DNA of 64,000 bases from the NCBI RefSeq assembly GCF_012034175.1, contig NZ_JAATEJ010000003.1, forward strand, positions 62,001-126,000. Direction: 5' to 3'. Numbering within the stretch: position 1 is the stretch's first letter; each line of letters starts with the position of its first letter. Shown one piece after another: positions 50,597 through 58,206 of the stretch. The translations under genes were made by a program, and so were the position numbers. A model generated the notes under the pieces. It was not told where the DNA came from. It did no database searches and saw nothing but the letters and a program-made list of their open reading frames with translations. Source of the stretch: Actinacidiphila epipremni. GTDB taxonomy: Bacteria > Actinomycetota > Actinomycetes > Streptomycetales > Streptomycetaceae.

Positions 50597-52288
50597 TCAA
50601 GCTCGGCGGGGCAGGTCGAAGTTGGCGTGGACGGCCTGGAGGCTGGTCCGTACGTGCAGCAGGTAGCCGCGGCGGGCGGCGAGCGCGCGGCGGAGCGCCG
50701 GCTCCACCTGGTGCGGCTCCTCGACGCGTTCGGCGGCCAGCCCGAAGGACCGCGCCCAGCCCACCAGGTCGGGGTTGACGAGGTCGGTGCCGCAGTCCCG
50801 GCCGGGGAAGGCGCGGTCCTGGTGGCCGCGGATGGTGCCGTACGAGCCGTTGTCGGCGACGACCACGACGGGCGCCCGGCCGGCGGCGCACCCGGTGGCG
50901 AGCTCGTTGCCGGTCATGAGCAGCCCGCCGTCCCCGACGACGGCGACGACCGTACGGTCCGGGTGGCGCAGTGCCGCGGCGACCGCGGCGGGCACGCCGA
51001 AGCCCATGGAGCCGCCCGCGAGGGCGAGTTGCCGCTGGCCGGCGCCGAGCGGGACATGGCGGTGGATCCAGCTGCTGAAGTTCCCGGCGTCGAGGGTGAC
51101 GATCGCGTCGGGCGGGAGCCGGCGGCCGAGCGCGGCGGCGACGGCCGCGAAGTCCACGCCGTCGGGACGGGGTTGCGGCGCCGCCTGGGCGAGCGCGGTC
51201 TCCAGGGCCCGCCAGCCGCGCAGCCACTCGCGGCGGGCGGCCGGGGCTTCCGGCCAGTCCTGGCCCGCCAGTTCGGCCAGCACGGCGACCGGGTCCGCGG
51301 CCAACGGCTCACCGGGGCCGGCCGGTTCGGGGTGGACGGTGAGGACGCGCAGGCCGGGCGGCGGCGGTCCGGCCAGGTGCACGGTGTCGGCGCGGTCGCC
51401 GAGGACGACGAGCAGGTCCGCGCCGGCCAGCCGCTCGCGGGTCGCGCGCGGGGTGCCGAGGTGCAGGTGGCCGCCGTAGCAGGGCGCGGCGTTGTCGAGC
51501 AGGTCCTGCTGCTTGTTGCCCAGCAGCACCGGCAGCCCCGCGCCCTCGCCAAGCCGCGCGAGCAGCGCCCCGGGCCTTTCGGCGGGCCCGCCCGGGCCCC
51601 GCAGCAGCCGCCCGGCCAGCAGCACCGGCCGCTCCGCCGCGAGCAGTGCCTCGCGTACGGCGGCGGCGGTCCGCTGCCCGTTGCGGCGCCGCTCCGAGGC
51701 CGTGCAGGGCTCCGGGTCGGCCGCGGGCGCGGGCCCTGCGGGCTCCTCCCACACGTCCTCGGGGACGACCAGCACCACAGGGCCGGGCACCGCGGCCCGC
51801 AGCGCCCGCCGGCAGCGCTCCAGCGCCGCGGGCAGCCCGGCCGCGCCGGTGACGGTCACGACGGGCGCGAGGCCGCCGAGGAAGGCCGCGATGTCGGTGG
51901 CCTGGAAGCCGGTACGGGGGTCGGCGCCGCGCTCGGCGCCGCCGACGACGAGCAGCAGCGCCGTGGGGTCGGCCTGCGCCGCGTCGAGGGCGATGGCGGC
52001 GTTGGCGGCGCCAGGGGAGCGGTTGACGGCGAGCACGCCGGGCCGGCCGGTCAGCCGCGCGTCGGCCAGTGCGGCGAATCCGGCGCCGGCCTCGTGCCGT
52101 ACGGTCACCAGCTCCAGGCCCGCCTCGCCGGCCCGGCCGAGCAGCGGCAGGAAGGCCTCGCCGGGCACGGTGAAGAGCCGGTCGCAGCCCAACTCGGCAC
52201 GCAGGAAGCGCAGGACGGCGTGCGTGACGGTCCAGTCGGTGCCCTGCGGGCCGGCGTCGGGGGTGCGGGGTGCGGTCGCGGTCGCCAT
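50597..52288 (-). CDS. thiamine-diphosphate-dependent enzyme (acetolactate synthase/benzoylformate decarboxylase type)
   Basis: 563 residues in the three-domain order of the family. The N-terminal domain has the ThDP-activating Glu in VTVRHEAGAGFAALAD; the middle domain has VLLGNKQQDLL and ADLLVVLGDRAD; the C-terminal domain has AGNFSSWIHRHV, SMGFGVPAAVAAAL and GDGGLLMTGNELAT, followed by ADNGSYGTIR, the GDG-x-N metal motif. It could decarboxylate a 2-oxo acid or carboligate two. ATG 52288 is 3 nt after the previous stop. It has no acetolactate small subunit near, so amino acid biosynthesis is less likely than a special reaction. Confidence 0.92.
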   Translation of the reverse strand: MATATAPRTPDAGPQGTDWTVTHAVLRFLRAELGCDRLFTVPGEAFLPLLGRAGEAGLELVTVRHEAGAGFAALADARLTGRPGVLAVNRSPGAANAAIALDAAQADPTALLLVVGGAERGADPRTGFQATDIAAFLGGLAPVVTVTGAAGLPAALERCRRALRAAVPGPVVLVVPEDVWEEPAGPAPAADPEPCTASERRRNGQRTAAAVREALLAAERPVLLAGRLLRGPGGPAERPGALLARLGEGAGLPVLLGNKQQDLLDNAAPCYGGHLHLGTPRATRERLAGADLLVVLGDRADTVHLAGPPPPGLRVLTVHPEPAGPGEPLAADPVAVLAELAGQDWPEAPAARREWLRGWRALETALAQAAPQPRPDGVDFAAVAAALGRRLPPDAIVTLDAGNFSSWIHRHVPLGAGQRQLALAGGSMGFGVPAAVAAALRHPDRTVVAVVGDGGLLMTGNELATGCAAGRAPVVVVADNGSYGTIRGHQDRAFPGRDCGTDLVNPDLVGWARSFGLAAERVEEPHQVEPALRRALAARRGYLLHVRTSLQAVHANFDLPRRA

Positions 52289-52291
52289 GGC

Positions 52292-53533
52292 TCACTCACC
52301 CGCCGGCTCGTAGGGACCGGTCACGGACTGCGGCGGCCAGACGACGACCGCCTCGTCCACGGTGTCGCCGAAGCGCCGGTAGTGCATGAGCACGATCTCC
52401 GGCGGCTGGTGGTGCGGCGCGGGCGCGCCGGACCACGGGAAGGACACCGGGCCGCGCCAGGTGTCGAACGTGCCCGACTCCAGGGCCTGGTGGAGTTCGG
52501 CCCGGCCGGTGCCGCCCGCCGCCGCGGCGGCCTGCGCGAGGATCGTGACGTCGGTGAAGGCGCCCAGCGCGTTGTCGGGCGGGAAGCTGCCGAACTCGCG
52601 CTGGTAGGTGTCCACGAACCAGCGGCCGATCGCCGTGAGCCCGGGCCAGCCGCCGCTGAAGCGGGTCGCCGGCCACACGACGCCGGCGCCCGCCTTGCCG
52701 GCCAGCCGCCAGTAGTCGTCGGCGCGCATCGGGAAGGGGAAGCACGCCATCATCGGCACGCCCGGCAGCAGTCCCGCGGTGATCGCGGCCTGCACGATGA
52801 GGTAGTTGGTGCGCACGACGCCGGCGTTGAGCAGCAGGTCCGGCCCGAAGTCCGCGACGGCGCCGAGCTGTTCGTCGAGGTCGGTGACGCCGTCCTGCGC
52901 GAAGTCGACGCGGAACTGCTCGGCCTCGGGCACGGTGGTGCGCAGCTCGGCGGCGAGGGTGTCGGCGAGCATCTGCCCGAAGACGGTGTCGGCGGCGACC
53001 AGCGCGATCCGCCGGAAGCCCTGCTCCTTGACGAAGCCGGCCATCAGCGGCGCCCGGTCGGCGATGGAGAAATACGTGCGGAAGACGTAACGCCGGTCGT
53101 CCGCCACGGTGTTGTGGCCGTTCTCGACGAAGAGCGGCAGGCCGATCTCCTCGGCCGCGGCGGCGACGGTGGGGGTGGTGCGCAGGTGCCACTGACCGAC
53201 GACCGCCGAGACGCGGTCGACGAAGGCGAGCTTGGCCAGGCCGCCGACGGCGGAACGGGACATGTGCTCCTCGGTGGCGCCGCGCTGGTCGTTCTCCAGC
53301 ACGAGCCGCACACCGGGCCCGATGCCGTGCTCGGCGGCGTAGCGGGCGCCCAACACGGCGCCGCGAACGGCCAGTTCACCGGCGGTCGGGTCGCCGGGCG
53401 GGGTGAGCGGGGTGAGGATGCCGACGGGAAGGGCCCCCGCGCCGGCGGTGCGGTTGTGGGCGGCGACGAGTGCGGCGGCACGTATGGCGTGGTCGTCGGC
53501 GGGTGCGGCGTCGCTGTGCGGGTTCGCAGGCAC
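52292..53533 (-). CDS. ABC-type amino acid-binding protein without signal peptide
   Basis: 413 residues of the Peripla_BP_6/LivK-AmiC fold: VGILTPLTPPGDPTAGELAV, RLVLENDQRG, VSAVVGQWHLR, FRRIALVAADTVFGQML and the C-terminal DNALGAFTDVTILAQAA. The N-terminus is polar and has no hydrophobic signal, lipobox or Tat motif, and no permease or ATPase genes follow. It therefore probably stays in the cytoplasm, as AmiC does, where it binds a ligand as a sensor or chaperone. GTG 53533 has AAGGAG at 10-nt spacing. It is 92 bp after the sulfotransferase in the run and 3 bp before the TPP gene. Confidence 0.88.
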   Translation of the reverse strand: MPANPHSDAAPADDHAIRAAALVAAHNRTAGAGALPVGILTPLTPPGDPTAGELAVRGAVLGARYAAEHGIGPGVRLVLENDQRGATEEHMSRSAVGGLAKLAFVDRVSAVVGQWHLRTTPTVAAAAEEIGLPLFVENGHNTVADDRRYVFRTYFSIADRAPLMAGFVKEQGFRRIALVAADTVFGQMLADTLAAELRTTVPEAEQFRVDFAQDGVTDLDEQLGAVADFGPDLLLNAGVVRTNYLIVQAAITAGLLPGVPMMACFPFPMRADDYWRLAGKAGAGVVWPATRFSGGWPGLTAIGRWFVDTYQREFGSFPPDNALGAFTDVTILAQAAAAAGGTGRAELHQALESGTFDTWRGPVSFPWSGAPAPHHQPPEIVLMHYRRFGDTVDEAVVVWPPQSVTGPYEPAGE

Positions 53534-53625
53534 GGGGGTTCGGCTCCTTCGCGGGTGGGTGGGGCGTGACCGCCGGGGTCGGGGGCGTGGTCGGCGGGGG
53601 TCGCGGGCCCGGGCGCGGCCCGGGG

Positions 53626-54768
53626 TCAGACCCCGAAGCGGGCGCGGTAGGAGGCGGTGGCGCGCAGGATCGCGGCCTCGTCGAGGCCGAACTCGGCCGG
53701 CCCGTAGCGGTGTCCGCCGTGTGCGCGCTGGGAGTGGTTGCGCAGGTGGTCCTCGACGCCGGCGCGGAAGCTGTCGCTGAAGGGCAGCTCCAGGAAGGAG
53801 CACACCTCGCGCATCGCCTCGACCGGATCGGCCACGAGCTTGCGGTACGGCAGGTCCAGCACCGGCGCCCCGCCGAGCAAGTCGTCCCGCCCCTCGGCGA
53901 GTTCGCCGGACAGCCCGGTGATGCGGCCGGACCACAGCGCGCCGATCTCCTTGAGGTCCTGCTCCCCGCTGCGGGCGCCGCGCACCGTACGGCACAGGCT
54001 CGCGGTCGAGGCGACGACCTGGACCGGGTCGCGGTGCAGGTGGATGAAGCGGGCCTCCGGGTATACCTGCGCCAGGTCGCGCAGGAACCAGGTGTGGAAA
54101 GGGCACTTGAGCACCGGCGTCGGCACGCTGCCGTCGGCGCGGCGGTGCGCCCACATCAGCGTCTGGAGCTGCCGCCGGTGCCAGCGGTAGGGCTCGACGA
54201 GGCTCTGCCGGTGCAGCCAGTAGCCGTACGACGGGACGCGGTAGCGCATCTCCAGCACCATGCTGTGGAAGGTGTTGGCGAGCAGCCGGTGGCACTCGTC
54301 GGGCAGGTGCGCGTCGATGTAGTGGATGCCGGGCAGCGCCGGCGCCTTGGCGTAGTAGTCGGCGACGTAGTCCTCGGTCCAGCGGCGCAGCGCCCGGTGC
54401 TCCTGCGGGTGGATGCCGGTGTCGACCGGGTTGGCCAGCTCCCACAGCAGGGGGCTGTGCAACTCCTCGTGCCGGCCCAGCAGGTTGTGCAGCAGCGTCG
54501 AGCCGGTGCGCAGGAAGCCGATGACGAACACCGGCCGCCCGAGGTCGAGTCGGGCGAGCTTGGGGCGGTGGCGGCGGGCCTGCGCGGTGTCGCTGAGGAT
54601 CTGCAGGCCGCGCTCGACCGAGCGCAGCACCGGCTCGACGTCGCCGGGGCGCAGCCGCGCCTCCGCGTCGAGCGCGGCGGTGAACCGGCGGACGCCTTCC
54701 TCGACGCCGGGCACGAGGTCGAAGGCGGGCGAACCGAGGTACACGTCGTAGGGCTGAACGGCCATCAT
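53626..54768 (-). CDS. PAPS-dependent sulfotransferase family protein
   Basis: 380 residues. The 5'-phosphosulfate loop is VFVIGFLRTGSTLLHNLL (about residues 80-97); the 3'-phosphate motif is FIHLHRDPVQVVAS (about 240-253); the region between has the HRWHRRQLQTLMW type aromatic segment of Sulfotransfer_3 members. It transfers sulfate from PAPS, usually to hydroxyl or amine groups. ATG 54768 overlaps the dehydrogenase stop (ATGA) with AAGGA 7 nt before it. Sulfation of a 2-hydroxy acid or amino acid in the pathway is an inference from context. Confidence 0.9.
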   Translation of the reverse strand: MMAVQPYDVYLGSPAFDLVPGVEEGVRRFTAALDAEARLRPGDVEPVLRSVERGLQILSDTAQARRHRPKLARLDLGRPVFVIGFLRTGSTLLHNLLGRHEELHSPLLWELANPVDTGIHPQEHRALRRWTEDYVADYYAKAPALPGIHYIDAHLPDECHRLLANTFHSMVLEMRYRVPSYGYWLHRQSLVEPYRWHRRQLQTLMWAHRRADGSVPTPVLKCPFHTWFLRDLAQVYPEARFIHLHRDPVQVVASTASLCRTVRGARSGEQDLKEIGALWSGRITGLSGELAEGRDDLLGGAPVLDLPYRKLVADPVEAMREVCSFLELPFSDSFRAGVEDHLRNHSQRAHGGHRYGPAEFGLDEAAILRATASYRARFGV

Positions 54769-55940
54769 TGCGCGGTCCTTTCGCCGGTCCTGGAGGTGCT
54801 GTCCGTGTCGTCGGTCGGTGCGGTGGCGCGGGGCTCCGGGTGCCAGAGGGTGATGTCGCGCGGCGAGCGCAGGGCACGCAGGTCGTGCAGGTTGGCGAGG
54901 AACGCCTGGGCCACCTGGGCGGGTTCGTCGGGAAAGGCGAAGGCCCGGTGCGGCGAGACGACCAGGCCGGGGACGTGCCACGCGGGGTCGTCCGCGGGCA
55001 GCGGCTCGGTGTCGTGCACGTCGAGGAACGCGCCGCGCAGCCGCCCGGCGCGCAGGGCCGCGTAAAGGGCACGGGTGTCGAGGGTCTCGGCGCGGCCGAC
55101 GTTGACGACGGTGCCGTGCGGCGGCAGGGCGGCCAGCACGCGCTCGCCGGCGAGCAGCCGGGTGCCGGGCCCGCCGGGCAGGCACAGCACCAGGTGGTCG
55201 GCCGTGGCGGCGACCTCGGCGAGCCGGTCGGACGGCACGGTGCGGTCCGCGCCGGGCACGGGGCACGTCCGTCCGGGCCGGGTGACGGCGACGGTACGGG
55301 CGCCGAGCGCGGCCAGCCGGCGCAGCACCGCCCGGCCGATCCGCCCGGCGCCGACCACCGCGACCGTGCTGCCGCCCAGCATCAGCGCGTCGGAGCGGTA
55401 CCAGGCGCCGCCGGAGCCGCGCCCGAGGTCGGGCAGCGCCTTGAGCAGGTGCAGCAGCCCGGCCACGGCGTACTCGGCCACCGCGTCCACCGGCACCCGG
55501 GCGGAGGTGGTGACGAGCACGCCGGGGGGCAGCCCGGCGGCGGCCAGGTGGTCGGTTCCGGTACCGGTGAGGTGCAGCCAGCGCAGCCGCGGGTAGCCGG
55601 CGAGGCTGCCGGGCGGGAACTGGTAGCCGACGACGACGTCGGCCGTACGGTACGGGTCGGCGGGGCCGGGGGCGCCCTCGCTGCCTGCGCCGTGGCCGTG
55701 GCTGCCGTCGCCGCGCGTACGGTCGCCGCCCGTACCCTCGCCGCAGGTGCCGTCGCCGTAGCTGCCGGCCTCGCCCGACTCCGGGCGGTGCGCGTCCGGT
55801 TCGCCGACGTGCAGCCGCACGCCGGGGGTGCCGTCGAGCTCGTCGTGCAGCACCTTGGCCATCTTGGTGTGGGCGATGAGGACGTCGAGGTCCCCCCACC
55901 CGCGCCGTACCGCCGACTCCTGAACGCCGGGGCGGGTCAT
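54765..55940 (-). CDS. NAD-dependent D-isomer-specific 2-hydroxyacid dehydrogenase
   Basis: 391 residues. The NAD domain has AVVGAGRIGRAVLRRL (GxGxxG), the catalytic Arg in VVNVGRAETLD, the Glu in LDVHDTEPL and the His in VVSPHRAFAF. The N-terminal catalytic domain has a Gly/Asp/Ser-rich insert (about 55-95), absent from most members and encoded by CGGYGACGG-type DNA repeats. It would reduce a 2-oxo acid to its D-hydroxy acid. It starts 1 nt after the amino-acid dehydrogenase stop (TGACATG) and overlaps the sulfotransferase. Confidence 0.9.
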   Translation of the reverse strand: MTRPGVQESAVRRGWGDLDVLIAHTKMAKVLHDELDGTPGVRLHVGEPDAHRPESGEAGSYGDGTCGEGTGGDRTRGDGSHGHGAGSEGAPGPADPYRTADVVVGYQFPPGSLAGYPRLRWLHLTGTGTDHLAAAGLPPGVLVTTSARVPVDAVAEYAVAGLLHLLKALPDLGRGSGGAWYRSDALMLGGSTVAVVGAGRIGRAVLRRLAALGARTVAVTRPGRTCPVPGADRTVPSDRLAEVAATADHLVLCLPGGPGTRLLAGERVLAALPPHGTVVNVGRAETLDTRALYAALRAGRLRGAFLDVHDTEPLPADDPAWHVPGLVVSPHRAFAFPDEPAQVAQAFLANLHDLRALRSPRDITLWHPEPRATAPTDDTDSTSRTGERTAQ

Positions 55941-55941
55941 G

Positions 55942-57099
55942 TCACCGGCCCGCCCGCCTGCGGTCGGCCAGCAGCTCGGGCACGGGGTCGCCGGTGCCGC
56001 CGCGGGCGATCTCCAGCACGTCGCGGCTGTTGCGCCGCACCCGCCGGTCGACCCAGTCGAAGAGCCAGGCCACGGTCTCCTTGTGCGGCATCTTCGGCAG
56101 CGCGCCGGTGAGCACGCAGCCGGTGACGGCCGCACCGCCGACGTTCGCCACGACGTCCGGCAGGACGATCGTGCCGGTCGCGCGCATGCGCTCCTTGGCC
56201 TGCGGGGTACAGCACAGGTTGCCGCCCTCGACGACGAGCGAGGCCCGTACGCGGTGGACGTTGTCGGCGCGGACGGCATCGCCGCCGGCGGCCAGCACCA
56301 GCACGTCCGCGTCGACGTCCAGCCACGCCTCGGGCTCGGCGGTCGCGGTCACGCAGGGCGGGAGCTTGGCGCGGTCGATGGTGCCGGCGGTGTCGGTGAT
56401 CGCGAGCAGGTCGCGTACCGGCAGCCCCGCCGGATCGTGTACGGTCCCGGCGACGTCCGCGACCGCGACGACCCGGTGGCCGCGGGCCTCCAGCGTCTTG
56501 GCGACGGCGCGGCCGACGGTCCCGAAGCCCTGGATCGCGATCCGCCGCGGGGTGTTGGCGCCGCCGTACTCCAGCGCGGTGAGGGTGCCGGCGCTCACGC
56601 CGAAGCCGGTGATGTCGACCAGCGGGTGCCAGAAACTCGCCCAGTCGGTGGGCAGTTCGGACGCGCGCGGGTTGGCCGCGAGGTCGTAGCCGGCCTCGGC
56701 GAAGAACAGGTCGCGGTCGGCGTGCGTGGTGCCCTGGTCGCAGCCGAGGTAGATGCCGCCGTGCAGCAGCGGCGCCACCGCCCGCCCGAACGAGCGCAGC
56801 GCCCGCTCGCGGTGCCCGGGCACCGCCACGATGCCGGCCTTCGCGCCGCCGATCGGCAGCCCCACCAGGCCCAGCTTGACGGTCATCGCCCGGGCCAGCG
56901 CGCACACTTCGGCCTCGGTGACCGAGCCCGTCATACGCGTGCCGCCCATCGCCATGCCGTCGACCAGGGAGTCGACGACGACCCAGCCGTCCAACGCGTC
57001 GGACGGGGTCGCCACGGACGTACACAGCAGCGGCGGAGGCGCGTCGTCGCCCTCGACCGGCTTGCTCTCGAGCAGAGTTTCAGTCACGGTTCTCCCCAT
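55942..57099 (-). CDS. Glu/Leu/Phe/Val-type amino acid dehydrogenase
   Basis: 385 residues. The catalytic Lys lies in TVKLGLVGLPIGGAKAGI (MTVKLG and GGAKAG); the NAD-binding GFGTVGRAVAKTL and VANVGGAAVTG motifs are in place. The enzyme interconverts a 2-oxo acid, ammonia and NAD(P)H with an L-amino acid. As first gene of the run it probably makes or breaks the precursor amino acid. I take ATG 57099, though a GTG 12 nt inside would also work. A 276-bp gap with no gene lies upstream and presumably holds the operon promoter. Confidence 0.9.
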   Translation of the reverse strand: MGRTVTETLLESKPVEGDDAPPPLLCTSVATPSDALDGWVVVDSLVDGMAMGGTRMTGSVTEAEVCALARAMTVKLGLVGLPIGGAKAGIVAVPGHRERALRSFGRAVAPLLHGGIYLGCDQGTTHADRDLFFAEAGYDLAANPRASELPTDWASFWHPLVDITGFGVSAGTLTALEYGGANTPRRIAIQGFGTVGRAVAKTLEARGHRVVAVADVAGTVHDPAGLPVRDLLAITDTAGTIDRAKLPPCVTATAEPEAWLDVDADVLVLAAGGDAVRADNVHRVRASLVVEGGNLCCTPQAKERMRATGTIVLPDVVANVGGAAVTGCVLTGALPKMPHKETVAWLFDWVDRRVRRNSRDVLEIARGGTGDPVPELLADRRRAGR

Positions 57100-57374
57100 T
57101 CCTGCCGTCGCAGGCGTCGTTATGAAGCCATGAAGAGTCAGTCGGGTAATTCCATGGGGCCGGGCCATGGGGCCATCGGCCATCCGGCGATCCGGCCGTG
57201 CCCATGGCGGACATGGCGGGCCCGGAGAACATGGGATACGAAACGCGCCACTTCACTCGGAGCCACCGGGACGCTCTTTACGATCTTTTTCGGCGGCGTG
57301 GAATTTGCCGCCGGTAACAACCGGTGGGCCGTACCGCCGACTTGACCAAGGCGCCGCGCGCCCGGCCGAACCGG

Positions 57375-57632
57375 CTAACCGGAGTGGTGGTCGGCCATTC
57401 CGTCGCGGAACCAGCCGCGCAGCGCCGCGTCGGCCAGCACCGTGTCGACGATTCGCTCGACCTCGGCCGAGGACGAACTCCCCGGCGGCGTCAGGGCCAG
57501 CGTCACCGCCTCGGAGCAGTCCAGCAGCCGCGCCGACCAGGCGCCGGGCAGCAGCGCCACCAGCCGTACGGCAGCGGTCTCGGGTACGGCGTCGTCGCCG
57601 TTGCGGATACGTACGCGGTACGTGGTGGGCAC
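57375..57632 (-). CDS. small hypothetical protein of the accessory cluster
   Basis: 85 residues from GTG 57632, with GGGGAG at 7-nt spacing. The first strand TYRVRIRNGDDAVPE, a mixed beta/alpha part with ALLPGAWSARLLDCSE, and an acidic C-terminal helix VERIVDTVLADAALRGWF suggest a compact cytoplasmic fold. I recognise no family. It sits between the secreted-peptide gene and the metabolic run on the same strand, so it could be an export, maturation or regulatory helper of the peptide. That is inference from position. Confidence 0.6.
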   Translation of the reverse strand: MPTTYRVRIRNGDDAVPETAAVRLVALLPGAWSARLLDCSEAVTLALTPPGSSSSAEVERIVDTVLADAALRGWFRDGMADHHSG

Positions 57633-57704
57633 GGGCGGACTCCCCTCATCGGCGGGCGGACAACATCGGCGCCCCCGCGGCAGGTTGGGGTCAGCCCCAC
57701 GGGG

Positions 57705-57902
57705 TCATCCCCAGTCGTTCACGTTCCCCGTCATGACGACGGGGCTCTGGTCGGGCCCGTCCGCGGCAGTGGCGGGGGCGGCCGTCGCGGCGCCCGCGGC
57801 CACGAACGCCAGCGACATCGCGCCGACGATCGGACCAAGGGCGAGGCGGAGGATCCGGTTCTGCCGGGAGGGCCCGGTACAGGAACGAGCTGCGCGACAC
57901 AT
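57705..57902 (-). CDS. small secreted peptide precursor ending in Asn-Asp-Trp-Gly
   Basis: 65 residues. A basic N-terminus (1-18, with two Cys) leads into a long hydrophobic segment (about 19-41) and an Ala-rich cleavage zone (AATAAPATAA). The predicted mature part is about 18 residues: acidic start DGPDQ, then Ser/Pro/Val/Val/Met and the end GNVNDWG. ATG 57902 has GGAG 6 nt upstream. It is divergent from the TrmB/LuxR regulator 304 bp away. Small secreted peptides beside such regulators can act as extracellular signals; here that is a hypothesis. Confidence 0.65.
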   Translation of the reverse strand: MCRAARSCTGPSRQNRILRLALGPIVGAMSLAFVAAGAATAAPATAADGPDQSPVVMTGNVNDWG

Positions 57903-58001
57903 GTCTGCTCCGTTTCATCGGGAATTCGTCGTTGCGGCCACCTCGTTGCACAAACCACTGTGCCGGTTCCCGAACCGCCGTTGGAGGGCATGCGCGTTCA
58001 G

Positions 58002-58092
58002 CTTCCTGCACGCCCGCGGGCAACTTGCTGCACGCGCGAAGAGCAACTTGGCGGGGGCCTGAGGAGCGACTTGGCGCACGCGCGAAGACCCA
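58002..58092. repeat. four 22-23-bp direct repeats upstream of the regulator
   Basis: Units start with CTT at 58002, 58024, 58047 and 58070. Shared core is CTTG-C-GCACGCGCGAAGA-CA; units 2 and 4 contain GCACGCGCGAAGA exactly, units 1 and 3 are diverged. The period is two helical turns. They lie in the divergent promoter region between the peptide and regulator genes and so look like tandem binding sites for that regulator. Confidence 0.65.
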
Positions 58093-58206
58093 CTGCGCTT
58101 GAAGTCGGCCGGCGGAATTCCGGAGGCAGTCTTGCCCGGAATGCGCGCGGGTCAATATCCTGCCTCCGCGGGGACACGAAGCCCGGACCAGGTCAAGGGG
58201 AATGTG

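Noticed and set aside
44117..57099. NRPS/PKS or known antibiotic cluster
   Set aside because: No adenylation, condensation, ketosynthase, carrier or ligase domain is encoded. It was therefore kept only as an unclassified metabolic operon.
57138..57320. 60-residue minus-strand frame before the dehydrogenase
   Set aside because: No ribosome site, Pro/His-rich composition; overlaps the probable operon promoter.
58002..58092. Iteron-type replication origin
   Set aside because: The direct repeats resemble iterons, but no Rep gene or A/T-rich unwinding region is present. The position suits a promoter-binding array.
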